The notes under the pieces were generated by a model. That model searched no databases and had not been told where the DNA came from. It saw only the letters and a program-made list of their open reading frames with translations. This document shows, piece after piece, positions 33,351 through 41,746 of a DNA stretch of 64,000 bases. A program made the translations under genes and the position numbers. Origin of the DNA: Chryseobacterium gambrini (GTDB lineage: Bacteria; Bacteroidota; Bacteroidia; Flavobacteriales; Weeksellaceae); NCBI RefSeq assembly GCF_900156825.1, contig NZ_FTOV01000001.1, forward strand, positions 248,001 through 312,000, read 5' to 3'. The stretch's first letter is position 1, and every line of letters begins with the position of its first letter.

Positions 33351-34460
33351 ATGAACTTCGAACAGATCTATTTACAAAATCCAAATTTCCCAAACCGCTA
33401 TATTTCCCCTGAAAAATTATTTTCTTACCTACAGAACAATCTCAGTGATCATATAAAACAGATCGGAACGTCTTATTTAGAAAAACCTATTTATAAGTTA
33501 ACAGTCGGAACAGGTAATATTCATGTACTCGCTTGGTCGCAGATGCACGGAAACGAATCGAACGCAACACACGCGATGCTCGATTTGCTCGTGTCTTTAG
33601 ATAAAGCTCCGGAGTTGAAAGAAAAATTATTCACTAAAATTCAGCTTGATTTTATTTTTATGCTAAATCCCGACGGATCCGAAAAATGGACAAGATTAAA
33701 TGCAGCCGATATCGATCTGAACAGGGACTTCCATAACGAAGCCAGTAAAGAGATCAAATTCTTAAAAAATACGGTGGCTTCAAAAAAATATGATTATGCT
33801 CTGAATCTTCATGAGCAGAGAACAATTTTTACAACAGACGGAATTCATCCGGCAACGTTGTCTTTTTTGGCTCCCTCAGAAAATGTAGAAAGAACCGTAA
33901 CCGAAAACCGGAAAAAATGCATGGCGGTAATTGCAGAAGTTTATCAGCATCTGAAAGAATTAATCCCGAATCAGATCGGAAGATATTCTGATGAATTTTA
34001 TCCGACTTCCACAGGCGATAATTTTATAAAAGCAGGAATGCCTACGATTTTATTTGAAGGCGGACATTTTGTAGACGACTACACCAGAAAGGGAACCCGA
34101 AAATATTACACGGTTGCTTTGTATTATGCGTTAAAAGCCATTTCAGAATTAAATTCCGAAACAACAGGTTGGGAAACCTATCTCGAAATTCCGGAGAACA
34201 GAGAAACACACTATGATATTATTTACAGAAATGTAAAACTGAATACAGATCATGAATGTATTTTAGACGTAGCGGTTCAGTACCGTGAGATCAAAGAAGA
34301 AGGAAAAGATGAAATCTCATTCATTCCTTTTGTCATGGAAGTGGGAGATGTGAAAAAGAAAAAAGGCTGGCTCGAAATCGACTGTACCGGAAAGAAATTT
34401 GTCTCAGAAACAAAATATCCGAAACTTGATGCAGAAGTGAATTTTACAATAGAAGACTGA
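33351..34460 (+). CDS. M14-family zinc carboxypeptidase
   Basis: A 369-residue protein without an evident signal peptide. The zinc-binding motif is Q-M-H-G-N-E-S (His66, Glu69), followed by D-L-N-R-D-F-H (about 122-128, substrate-binding Arg) and A-L-N-L-H-E-Q (about 147-153, second-zinc His region); I-L-F-E-G-G-H-F (about 230-237) probably carries the catalytic Glu. These match the M14 carboxypeptidase fold of the single-domain bacterial type. It would remove C-terminal residues from peptides, possibly cell-wall derived, in the cytoplasm. The upstream region has two TTTACAAATGTAAA-like sites, so control by the neighbouring XRE regulator is possible. A terminator follows. Confidence 0.85.
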   Translation: MNFEQIYLQNPNFPNRYISPEKLFSYLQNNLSDHIKQIGTSYLEKPIYKLTVGTGNIHVLAWSQMHGNESNATHAMLDLLVSLDKAPELKEKLFTKIQLDFIFMLNPDGSEKWTRLNAADIDLNRDFHNEASKEIKFLKNTVASKKYDYALNLHEQRTIFTTDGIHPATLSFLAPSENVERTVTENRKKCMAVIAEVYQHLKELIPNQIGRYSDEFYPTSTGDNFIKAGMPTILFEGGHFVDDYTRKGTRKYYTVALYYALKAISELNSETTGWETYLEIPENRETHYDIIYRNVKLNTDHECILDVAVQYREIKEEGKDEISFIPFVMEVGDVKKKKGWLEIDCTGKKFVSETKYPKLDAEVNFTIED

Positions 34461-34467
34461 AAATAAA

Positions 34468-34494
34468 AAAAGCGGAACATTGATTCCGCTTTTA
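34468..34494 (+). terminator. Terminator after the carboxypeptidase
   Basis: AAAAGCGGAA pairs with TTCCGCTTTT around a six-base loop with flanking A and T runs; it may also act on the minus strand. Confidence 0.88.
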
Positions 34495-34570
34495 TTTTAT
34501 ATAAATATACTGTTCATTCAGAAAGGAAGTCTGTACAATTACAGATCCTTTATTTCATTAAAACAGAAAA

Positions 34571-35077
34571 TTAGTTTACCACTTTAATTCCGTTGGCTAC
34601 AAATCTGATTTCTTCTTTCGGAGTTTTAATCGCATCGATTTCAGACTGAGGCTTTTTAGCATCTTCCGCATAATGTTTCTGCTCGTCTACAGAAGTTATT
34701 TTTCTTTCTGCAGTTCCGTCCAGAACAACAGTTTTACCTTTTAAAGCAGTAGGAACAAAGAATGCATAATCCTTCATTTTTACAAAAAACTGAGAGTTAT
34801 CTTCTGTCTGGATCGTTAACCAACATCCTTTTTTATCGCAAACGTCTGTTACTTTTCCTTTTACGGCAACGTTTTCTACTTTTTTATCTTTTTTAAGCTT
34901 TTTGCTCAGCTTATCTACAGAGATTGCTTTAGATTCCACATTTGAAGCAACTCCACCACCGTAAACATCACCTACAAGAGCATTTCCTGCAGGAGGTCCG
35001 AATTTTTTTGTTTCCTGTGCAAAAGCTAGAGACGAAGCACTCACGGCTACAGCAAATAATATCGCTTTGAATTTCAT
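34571..35077 (-). CDS. Exported DUF4920 protein
   Basis: A 168-residue protein from the ATG at 35077; an upstream in-frame start at 35122 would add 15 residues before the signal peptide and is less likely. Signal peptide M-K-F-K-A-I-L-F-A-V-A-V-S-A-S-S-L-A-F-A-Q. The mature DUF4920 domain is a small beta barrel of OB-fold type with D-V-C-D-K-K-G-C-W-L-T-I (about 80-91), whose C-x-x-x-x-C-W is the family hallmark. Expected in the periplasm. The family is mainly Bacteroidetes and of unknown function; the two Cys could bind metal or form a disulfide. Stands alone, convergent with the carboxypeptidase. Confidence 0.85.
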   Translation of the reverse strand: MKFKAILFAVAVSASSLAFAQETKKFGPPAGNALVGDVYGGGVASNVESKAISVDKLSKKLKKDKKVENVAVKGKVTDVCDKKGCWLTIQTEDNSQFFVKMKDYAFFVPTALKGKTVVLDGTAERKITSVDEQKHYAEDAKKPQSEIDAIKTPKEEIRFVANGIKVVN

Positions 35078-35204
35078 TTGAATTATTTTTTTCAAAAGTA
35101 ATAATAAAATTCTGAACGGCAAACATTAAAAATTTGATAAAAAACAGGTTCAATCTTTCGGAATTTAAATGCATTTTCTTAAGACTAGCTTTGTTTTGTA
35201 TTTT

Positions 35205-35446
35205 TAACACGGGGTTCACAAAGATTTGGATCAATTTTGAAGAAATTCCGTTCGCAAGGGCGTTTCACTCAGCAAATGATAGCAAAATTATATTTTGAAA
35301 ACAATTTTTAGACACCTTAATTTCAATACATTATCACATAAAAAAATTAAATAATCAATTATATATTTTTATCATTTGCTGAGTGAAACGCCCTTGCGAA
35401 CGGAATTTTTTCAAAGTTTATCCTCACTTTCTTTGTGAACCTTGCG
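35205..35446. repeat. Long inverted-repeat element 1
   Basis: Perfect 39-base arms at 35243-35281 and 35370-35408 flank an 88-base AT-rich loop. Beyond the arms the inverted similarity continues imperfectly, including GGTTCACAAAGA (about 35213) and its complement (about 35429). Core arm sequence contains TTCGCAAGGGCGTTTCACTC. The loop resembles the loop of the next element read in the opposite direction, so both are copies of one mobile-looking unit without a coding gene. Confidence 0.85.
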
Positions 35447-35470
35447 TTAAAACAAATTTTCATTGTAATA

Positions 35471-35730
35471 ATTTAACGCAATGACCACAAGGTTTTTATT
35501 AAAAACAACATTAATTATTTTTGGTTCGCAATGGCGTTTCACTCAGCGAATGATAAAAATGCATAAAAGAGTTTTCCAATTTTTTGCGTGCCGATAGTTT
35601 ATAAAATCAAGGCACTTCAATATTATTTTCAATATAAAATTCTGCTATCATTCGCTGAGTGAAACGCCATTGCGAACCAAAAATAATTAATGTTGTTTTT
35701 AATAAAAATCTTGCGGTCATTGCGTTAAAT
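35471..35730. repeat. Long inverted-repeat element 2 (85-base arms)
   Basis: Arms of 85 bases at 35471-35555 and 35646-35730 match with two differences, around a 90-base loop. Outer ends read ATTTAACGCAATGACC and its complement; the inner part contains TTCGCAATGGCGTTTCACTC, the variant of the core in element 1. The loop is similar to the loop of element 1 in reverse orientation. The two are 25-40 bases apart and together fill the gap before the permease gene. Confidence 0.88.
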
Positions 35731-35815
35731 ATCAATTTATAGAAAAATCCGGCGAATATTAAATAAAACAGAAAATAATCCTATAATTATTTATATTTGA
35801 AATCTACAATCAATT

Positions 35816-37231
35816 ATGCAGAAAAAACTAAAACTTTGGGATGCCATTATGCTGGTAATGGGATCCATGATCGGAAGCGGAATTTTTATTGTTGCCGCAG
35901 ATATGATGCGGAACCTTGGCTCAGGATTCTGGGTAATCGTGGTTTGGATTATTACGGGAGTCATGACTGTCGCAGCAGCCATCAGTTACGGAGAACTTTC
36001 GGCGATGTTTCCAAAAGCAGGAGGACAATACACCTATCTTAAAGAAATTTTCGGGAGAAAAATGGGCTTTTTGTACGGTTGGGGATTGTTTACAGTGATT
36101 CAGACCGGAACAATTGCTGCCGTTGCCATGGCTTTCGGGAAATTTACGGCTTATCTCGTTCCCGCTTTAAATGATGCAGCTCCGATTTTCCAGAGTGGCG
36201 AATTTAAAATTACATGGATCCAGATTTTAGCAATTGCTACTATCATTTTATTAACTCAGCTCAACACAAGAGGCGTTGAAAGCGGAAAATTATTACAGAA
36301 TATCTTTACAGGCTCCAAAATCATAGCATTACTGGGACTTATTGCTACAGGATTTATTCTGGTGGATATTTCGCATTTAGCGGATAATTTCAGCTTTGGA
36401 TATGATGCTTTCAGCAACCTTAAAAAAGACATTTCAGGAAATTTTCTGAAAGAAGGCTGGGAACCCATTGGCGGAATGACTTTACTGGGCGGAATTGCTG
36501 CCGCAATGGTAGGCTCCGTTTTCAGTTCGGTAGCGTGGGAAAGTGTAACGTTTGTATCAGGAGAAATTGAAAATCCAAAGAAAAATGTGGTGAAATCCAT
36601 GATCTACGGAACATCTGCCGTTATGATTTTGTACATCGCTGTCAATTACGTTTATCTGAATGCTTTAGACAGAGATTCCATTGCTTTTGCGGAAAACGAC
36701 AGGGTAGCGGTGGCTGCTTCAAAATTTATTTTCGGAAATGCAGGAACGGCAATTATTGCGGTTTTGGTGATGATCTCAACTTTCGGATGCAATAACGGAC
36801 TGATCTTAGCCGGAGCAAGAGTGTTTCAGACGATGGCAAAAGACGGAATGTTTTTCAGACAGGCAGAGCAGAACAACAAAAACAATGTGCCCGCAAATGC
36901 ACTCTGGATGCAGGGAATCTGGGCTTCCATTTTATGTCTGAGCGGACAGTACGGCAATTTGCTGGATATGATCTCTTTCGTTATTGTTTTATTTTACATG
37001 ATTACCGTTTTCGGCGTTATTTACCTGAGAATAAAACAGCCGGATCTGGAAAGACCTTACAAAACATGGCTGTATCCGGTGACTCCGATTATTTATTTAT
37101 TGATCGGGACAGGTTTCTGTATCTTATTGCTCATCTACAAACAGCAGTATACATGGCCCGGTTTTCTCATGGTTTTACTCGGACTTCCCGTGTATTATCT
37201 CATTAATATGAATAAAAAACCTGAAAAATAA
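35816..37231 (+). CDS. APC-family amino acid permease
   Basis: A 471-residue inner-membrane protein with about 12 helices. The start M-V-M-G-S-M-I-G-S-G-I-F-I-V (about 14-27) is the conserved APC helix-1 unwound motif G-S-G-I-F, followed by S-Y-G-E-L-S-A-M-F-P-K-A-G-G-Q-Y-T-Y (about 57-74), the second family signature. This places it in the amino acid-polyamine-organocation superfamily, close to the L-type/serine-threonine exchanger branch; substrate cannot be read from the sequence. It is preceded by the inverted-repeat elements and followed by a terminator, so it is monocistronic. Confidence 0.92.
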   Translation: MQKKLKLWDAIMLVMGSMIGSGIFIVAADMMRNLGSGFWVIVVWIITGVMTVAAAISYGELSAMFPKAGGQYTYLKEIFGRKMGFLYGWGLFTVIQTGTIAAVAMAFGKFTAYLVPALNDAAPIFQSGEFKITWIQILAIATIILLTQLNTRGVESGKLLQNIFTGSKIIALLGLIATGFILVDISHLADNFSFGYDAFSNLKKDISGNFLKEGWEPIGGMTLLGGIAAAMVGSVFSSVAWESVTFVSGEIENPKKNVVKSMIYGTSAVMILYIAVNYVYLNALDRDSIAFAENDRVAVAASKFIFGNAGTAIIAVLVMISTFGCNNGLILAGARVFQTMAKDGMFFRQAEQNNKNNVPANALWMQGIWASILCLSGQYGNLLDMISFVIVLFYMITVFGVIYLRIKQPDLERPYKTWLYPVTPIIYLLIGTGFCILLLIYKQQYTWPGFLMVLLGLPVYYLINMNKKPEK

Positions 37232-37236
37232 ATTAA

Positions 37237-37270
37237 AAAGCTGTTCGTCAATCTGGGCAGCTTTTATTTT
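37237..37270 (+). terminator. Terminator after the permease, with a near copy at 37436
   Basis: AAAAGCTG pairs with CAGCTTTT across TTCGTCAATCTGGG, followed by a T run. A very similar hairpin (AAAGCTGTTCTCAAAGTCGGGCAGCTTT, split here as AAAGCTG and CAGCTTT arms) recurs at about 37438-37466. Confidence 0.8.
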
Positions 37271-37292
37271 TTGTTAATCCTAAAGTCAAAAA

Positions 37293-37350
37293 ATTCCCCT
37301 CCTTTGGAGGGGTGTCAAAAATTTCAACGAAATTTTTGGCGGGGTGGTTT
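37293..37350. repeat. Dispersed repeat CCCCTCCTTTGGAGGGG family, copy 1
   Basis: ATTCCCCTCCTTTGGAGGGG (hairpin) then CAAAAATTTCAACGAAATTTTTG (second hairpin, given as CAAAAATTTC and GAAATTTTTG arms) then GGGGTGGTTT. Copies 2 and 3 lie at 37621 and 37989. The family is very common between genes in flavobacteria. Confidence 0.85.
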
Positions 37351-37476
37351 TAAAGTTCGAATAATTCAAAAAGTATTCAAATCCAAAGAACTCCTCCTTT
37401 CTAATATATCCGTCTTGCCAAAATGAAATAATTTTATAAAGCTGTTCTCAAAGTCGGGCAGCTTTCATTTTTTTTT

Positions 37477-37542
37477 GGAGCTTTTTCCAGCTTTCCATTA
37501 CAATCTTTTTTTCAAAAAGGATTTTCATTGCAATCTGGGCTA
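37477..37542. repeat. Fixed-end hairpin repeat element, copy C (shortest)
   Basis: Left end GGAGCTTTTTCCAGCTTTCC (one change from copy A), internal palindrome ATCTTTTT/AAAAAGGAT around 37503-37522, right end TGCAATCTGGGCTA (one change). Only 66 bases. Like copy A it begins at the T run of a terminator-like hairpin. Confidence 0.75.
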
Positions 37543-37620
37543 GGATTTTTCTGTGTAATTTCAATTTTTGTCTATTATATCAATCAAAAACAGAAAAGAT
37601 TAAATCAGAAGTCCCGAAAG

Positions 37621-37677
37621 ATTCCCCTCCTTTGGAGGGGTGGCAAAAATTTCATGAAATTTTTGACGAGGTGGTTT
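37621..37677. repeat. Dispersed repeat CCCCTCCTTTGGAGGGG family, copy 2
   Basis: Same two-hairpin layout as the copy at 37293: ATTCCCCTCCTTTGGAGGGG, then CAAAAATTTCATGAAATTTTTG arms, then GAGGTGGTTT. Confidence 0.85.
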
Positions 37678-37710
37678 AGAAATTCCGAAACCTTTAAAAA
37701 TGTTTAAACT

Positions 37711-37945
37711 CACAGAACTTCTCCGTTATTTACAAACAGCCCTGTTTTAAACCTCCGGAGTTCTCCGGAAGTCTCCCGCAGTTTGCAGGAAACCACAGAA
37801 CTTCTCCGTTGATTACAAACACCCCTGTTTTAAATCTCCGGAGTTCTCCGGAAGTCTCCCGCAGTTTGCAGGAAATCACAGAACTTCTCCGTTGATTACA
37901 AACAACCCTGTTTTAAATCTCCTCAGTTCTCAGGAAGTCGTACAT
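37711..37945. repeat. 83-bp tandem repeat, about 2.8 units
   Basis: Units start with CACAGAACTTCTCCGTT at 37711, 37794 and 37877, exactly 83 bases apart; the third is partial and diverges at CTCCTCAGTTCTCAGG. Each unit holds a palindromic CTCCGGAGTTCTCCGGAG segment and CAGTTTGCAGG. No ORF runs through it in the sense of a protein repeat (83 is not a multiple of 3). Confidence 0.9.
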
Positions 37946-37988
37946 GAATATTGTAGACAACTGATCCTTAAATTCTAAGGCTCTAAAA

Positions 37989-38046
37989 ATTCCCCTCCTT
38001 CGGAGGAGTGGCAAAAATTTCAACGAAATTTTTGACGGGGTGGTTT
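37989..38046. repeat. Dispersed repeat CCCCTCCTTTGGAGGGG family, copy 3
   Basis: ATTCCCCTCCTTCGGAGGAG variant with compensating changes in the first hairpin, then the same CAAAAATTTCAACG... hairpin and GGGGTGGTTT. The paired changes indicate that the hairpin shape is kept. Confidence 0.85.
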
Positions 38047-38230
38047 AAAATCAAAAATCTATTTGATCTTTTATTAATTCATGTAATTTCAAGCCAATGC
38101 CTATTTAAAAAAGAAAAATTTAAACAATAATCAATACTATTATCTCCTTTTTTTCCTTAAAAATGATTAATTTGGTAGTATATTTCAAAGAATTGAGTTC
38201 AATGAAGTAAAAAATTAAGAAGGAGAAATC

Positions 38231-38671
38231 ATGGACACACCAAATTACAGAATGCCTTTTGTTCCGTCGACCTTAATGACGGAAGGAGGAAGCATAGAAA
38301 CCTGCGATATGGGAGAAAGCATCGCGCACAATATTATGCTGCTTATCACCACCAAAAAAGGCGAAAACAGATACGACGAAAATTACGGAAACGACGTCTG
38401 GAACCTTGAATTCGATAACGGCATTACAAGCGCAGTCTGGGAAGCCGTTTTCATCAAAAGCCTCAAAAGACAGATTCAGGAATATGAACCCAGAATCGTT
38501 CAGCCGCAAATCGATGCACACATCCAGATCGTAGAACACAGCTACGACACAAAAGAACATACCGAAATCAAAAAAAAGGTAAAAATCGCCATCAATGCCA
38601 AAATGGAGCATTCCGGAGAACGTTTCAGCTTTTCTACAGAGCTTTTCCTGAGCCCGATGTCGATTGATTAA
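38231..38671 (+). CDS. tssE: GPW/gp25-like baseplate protein (TssE of T6SS-iii)
   Basis: A 146-residue cytoplasmic protein of the gp25/lysozyme-like baseplate family. The usual features are an N-terminal stretch around S-I-A-H-N-I-M-L-L-I-T-T-K-K-G-E-N-R-Y (about 30-48), where gp25 proteins have the conserved glycine-glutamate-x-arginine site (here K-G-E-N-R), and Y-G-N-D-V-W (about 53-58). In phages and type VI systems this protein joins the sheath to the baseplate wedge. The next gene, 24 bases later, is TssF-like, the expected order in Bacteroidetes subtype iii clusters. No other T6SS gene is in the window, which is odd. Confidence 0.8.
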   Translation: MDTPNYRMPFVPSTLMTEGGSIETCDMGESIAHNIMLLITTKKGENRYDENYGNDVWNLEFDNGITSAVWEAVFIKSLKRQIQEYEPRIVQPQIDAHIQIVEHSYDTKEHTEIKKKVKIAINAKMEHSGERFSFSTELFLSPMSID

Positions 38672-38695
38672 ATTCTATAACCACCACCAAATCCT

Positions 38696-40570
38696 ATGAA
38701 TTTAGAACAGAATATTTATTCCAAAGAATCCGTAAAAGCGAGGATGCTTCAGAATGCCACGAAAGTATGGGGATTGAAAAGTCCGCAGTCTCTTGATCCG
38801 TTCGTTAAATTATTAATTGACGCATTCAGCACGGAAGTATTCAAAGCGAACAACGAAATACAGACCGTTAACGCCAGAATTTTAGAAAAACTGGCAAAAT
38901 TATTAACGCCTTCCATTTATACACATCCGATTCCGTCTCATGCGATTGCGTTTACGCAACCTTATGAACCGTCTGAAATTTTATTTGAGCATACCGAGTT
39001 TTTCTTTAAAAAACAGATGACTTCCACCATAAAATCAGAATCGGACAAGCAGATCAATATTCCTTTTACGCCAATCGGAAATATAAGAATCAACAAAATA
39101 CAGACCGCCATCATGTTTGTAGGAAATACCTGCTACGGAATCGATGACCGGCTGAATAAAATTCCCATTGCAAGATTTCAGGGAAGACCGGAAGATTACC
39201 GTAAAGTCACCATAGGAATTGACGTATCAAAATATTCAAACGAAACTTTTCCTAAAAATGTAAGCATTTACTGCTCAAATCCTGCTTTTGAACATCTTGA
39301 TTTTACCTATAAACTATTGCCCTACATTACGGTTGCTTCCAACGGAAATCCGTTATTTGTAAAAGAAGGTTTAACTTATTACAAAAACAATCAGGCAGAA
39401 GGATATGAGCAGATGTTCCGCGAACAGTCTATTCAGAATAAAATTATTGAAGACATTAAAAGTGTGTATCATCATAAATTCATTGAGATTTCCGGACTTT
39501 CAACCTCATTATTTTCAGAACCGGGACAGCTTCCTGAAAATCTCAGCTATGTAGATTATAAAGAAGAAATTGCAAAATACATCGACGGAAAACGGTATCT
39601 GTGGCTTACTTTCGAGTTTCCGCCACAATTTTCTGCTGAAATTCTGGATAATTTTTCTTTTGTTTTAAATGCTTTCCCGATCTATAACCGCGGCTGGAAA
39701 AAAACGGAATACAGCTTAGACATTATGGGAAACAATATTCCTCTCGTAACGGATGAAGGTGAACATTTTCTGTATGTAGATGAAGTTCAGGATGGTGACG
39801 GAAGAAAATACACCGAAATTCCTTTCACCCCGAATGATGATCTCCGAAAAGGTTTATACACCGTAAGAAAGGGCGGAATGGAGCGTTTTACAAACAGAAA
39901 TGCAGTTGATATGATTGCCAATGTTCTTGAACTGACGAGAGACGAAATTGCAGCTTTCTCTTTACTGAACCGGGATAACGTGAAAGGTGTTCTTAGCGAA
40001 ATGTCAGACAAAATGAAATCCATGGTTCAGAAAGTAAACAATGCCAAGCGGAGCATTAAACAGGAGCTGAACTATGTGATTATGGAACCGGTTGATAAAA
40101 CAGATCACACCTATGCTTCATTCTGGATCACGCATTCTACATTAGCCAATCATATGCGTCCCGGTACGGAACTTTCCAATCAGTTGAAATCACAGACGCT
40201 GGTTCTTTTAACGGAAACGATCGGCGGAGCGGAAGAGCAGAAGGGAACCGACAGTATTCAGGCTTATAAATATGCTTTAACCACAAGAGATAAGATCATT
40301 TCTCTGGAAGACGTGAAAAACTATTGCCGAATGGTTTTAAAAGACGAACTGAAAGAGGTGAAAGTGACACGAGGAACCATGATCAGCAATAAACCGAAAG
40401 AAGGATTCATCCGAACGGTTGAGGTAGAAATTATTCCGCAGAATTATTCTTTCTACGGAAGAGCTTATTGGGAAAATATGGCGAATGTTTTAAGAAACCA
40501 GATTATTTCCAAAGCCATCGACGGAATTGAATATCTGGTAAAAGTAACGAATGAAGATTCGGATTTTTAG
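38696..40570 (+). CDS. tssF: TssF-like type VI secretion baseplate subunit
   Basis: A 624-residue protein that I place in the TssF family of Bacteroidetes (subtype iii) type VI systems: N-terminal L-D-P-F-V-K-L-L-I-D-A-F-S-T-E-V (about 39-54) followed by R-I-L-E-K-L-A-K-L-L-T-P (about 62-73), which is the typical TssF opening, and a C-terminal Y-K-Y-A-L-T-T-R-D-K-I-I-S-L-E-D-V-K-N-Y (about 523-542). TssF forms the wedge of the contractile baseplate with TssE, TssG and TssK. It is co-directional with tssE (24-base gap). A TssG gene should follow but the next feature is a terminator and an opposite-strand gene, so the operon ends here. Confidence 0.75.
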   Translation: MNLEQNIYSKESVKARMLQNATKVWGLKSPQSLDPFVKLLIDAFSTEVFKANNEIQTVNARILEKLAKLLTPSIYTHPIPSHAIAFTQPYEPSEILFEHTEFFFKKQMTSTIKSESDKQINIPFTPIGNIRINKIQTAIMFVGNTCYGIDDRLNKIPIARFQGRPEDYRKVTIGIDVSKYSNETFPKNVSIYCSNPAFEHLDFTYKLLPYITVASNGNPLFVKEGLTYYKNNQAEGYEQMFREQSIQNKIIEDIKSVYHHKFIEISGLSTSLFSEPGQLPENLSYVDYKEEIAKYIDGKRYLWLTFEFPPQFSAEILDNFSFVLNAFPIYNRGWKKTEYSLDIMGNNIPLVTDEGEHFLYVDEVQDGDGRKYTEIPFTPNDDLRKGLYTVRKGGMERFTNRNAVDMIANVLELTRDEIAAFSLLNRDNVKGVLSEMSDKMKSMVQKVNNAKRSIKQELNYVIMEPVDKTDHTYASFWITHSTLANHMRPGTELSNQLKSQTLVLLTETIGGAEEQKGTDSIQAYKYALTTRDKIISLEDVKNYCRMVLKDELKEVKVTRGTMISNKPKEGFIRTVEVEIIPQNYSFYGRAYWENMANVLRNQIISKAIDGIEYLVKVTNEDSDF

Positions 40571-40690
40571 TGATTGTTTAGGATATTCTCAATAAAAATG
40601 GATGAATTCTCAGACGATCTTAGGATGACTTAGCGAAATCTTCAGCATATTTATTTGAAGGAATATAAAAGCAGTTAGTATTAGAATCCT

Positions 40691-40716
40691 GTCATCCTGA
40701 GCTTGTCGAAGGATCT
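40691..40716. repeat. Short dispersed repeat GTCATCCTGAGCTTGTCGAAGG
   Basis: The sequence GTCATCCTGAGCTTGTCG followed by AAGGATCT is a flavobacterial intergenic repeat; diverged relatives occur near 43064 (CACTCTGAGCCTGTCGAAGAG), 43107 and 54838. No gene is affected. Confidence 0.6.
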
Positions 40717-40731
40717 CCAGCTAAATAATAA

Positions 40732-40766
40732 AAGTTTCGGGCAAACCTTTGTTTTGCCCGAAACTT
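40732..40766. terminator. Bidirectional terminator between tssF and the monooxygenase
   Basis: AAGTTTCGGGCAAA (40732-40745) pairs perfectly with TTTGCCCGAAACTT (40753-40766) around a seven-base loop; A-rich and T-rich flanks allow use from both convergent genes. Confidence 0.88.
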
Positions 40767-40784
40767 ATTAAAAAAAACTACTAT

Positions 40785-41084
40785 TTAAAATAACTGATCC
40801 ATAAGAATCACTTCTCTGTTTTCCAGTAAAGGAACAATCTGTTCGGCTACAACTTTCTGGTAATGCTCAGAATTTTTATGGAATTCCACCGCATCGGCAT
40901 TCTGATATCCTTCAAACAATACCAAAGTATGATCGTCAGATTTGCTTTGATGTACTTTATAGAAAAGATTTCCTTCTTCCTGCGAGCTTTTTTCCGCAGC
41001 CTGTTTCAGCAAATCCAAAACGACACCCAGTTTTCCTTCTTTTACCTGCCACTTGGCACAGATATATACCGCTTTTTGATCCAT
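40785..41084 (-). CDS. Antibiotic biosynthesis monooxygenase (ABM) domain protein
   Basis: A 99-residue protein forming one ferredoxin-like ABM domain, the full length of the family. Typical marks are the N-terminal strand V-Y-I-C-A-K-W-Q-V-K-E-G-K (about 5-17), E-E-G-N-L-F-Y-K-V-H-Q-S (about 36-47), and the helix A-D-A-V-E-F-H-K-N-S-E-H-Y-Q-K (about 64-78) whose F-x-x-H/H-x-x-S pattern is common to quinol monooxygenases such as YgiN. Homologues act on quinols or as small dimeric oxygenases without a metal or flavin. Cytoplasmic, single gene, convergent with tssF. Substrate unknown. Confidence 0.85.
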   Translation of the reverse strand: MDQKAVYICAKWQVKEGKLGVVLDLLKQAAEKSSQEEGNLFYKVHQSKSDDHTLVLFEGYQNADAVEFHKNSEHYQKVVAEQIVPLLENREVILMDQLF

Positions 41085-41255
41085 TTTCTTATATTTTTTT
41101 AATTATTTAAACACGTTGTGCAATTTGAATTCCTGTATTTCTAAAATAAGTAGAACGCCTTTGTTGATCTTATTCTCAAATTGTTACAATTATTTTTTGT
41201 CTTTCTTTGCGATTCAATTATCGCGAAATTATGTCAAGAGCCAGCCTGAATATTA

Positions 41256-41462
41256 AGTCTGTTTACACTTTTATTTAACCACAAAAGTCACAAAAGATCT
41301 ACTAAATTTTTTATTTAAAGTTGATCATTATCAATGAAAAAGATCACAATAGTTTTTAAAAATCTTTGATTTTTATTCTTTTGAGCGCTTTAATTATTCT
41401 GAAAATTAGCTTTATGATTATCTTTTGAGCCTTTTGTGGTTAATTCTGAAATTAGTTTAAAC
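41256..41462. repeat. 207-bp repeat, copy 1 of a direct pair
   Basis: This stretch matches 43829-44035 over its whole 207 bases with scattered differences. Both start AGTCTGTTTA and end GTTTAAAC-like. Inside, the ends are inverted: TTAACCACAAAAGTCAC...AAAGAT at the left pairs with ATCTTTTGAGCC...GTGGTTAA at the right. No ORF of note. The pair frames 2.4 kb with the PfpI-like and Crp/Fnr genes. Confidence 0.85.
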
Positions 41463-41499
41463 TTTTTAATAAATATATTCTTGTTGGAAGACGCAGGAT

Positions 41500-41615
41500 T
41501 TTTATTAATCTCAAATCTTTAAGGCGCAAGAAAATCAAAGATTTTCAATAAGGATTGATGCTTAATTTTATCGCAGATAAAATCTTTGCGCCTTTGCGAT
41601 ATTTATAACGATTAA
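41500..41615. repeat. Imperfect palindromic repeat with AAGGCGCAA ends
   Basis: Left part contains AATCTTTAAGGCGCAAG and AAAATCAAAGATTTTC; right part AAATCTTTGCGCCTTTGCG. The ends are inverted copies with small gaps. Resembles the TAACGCAA/CACAAAG type of intergenic repeats seen at 35.2-35.7 kb. No gene. Confidence 0.55.
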
Positions 41616-41746
41616 GTTTTTTAAGCTAATAAGCTAATTCCTTAATGGTAAAAATAAATTATAGATTTAAACAGAGCCTAACTCTTACAATAAAAAGATC
41701 TCCAATAAAGATAAGCAAAAGCATTCCCAAATGCACAAAAGATGGC

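Noticed and set aside
37293..38046. Possible CRISPR array in the repeat field
   Set aside because: Only about three units, 83 bp period with no unique spacers and internal palindromes; no cas gene nearby.
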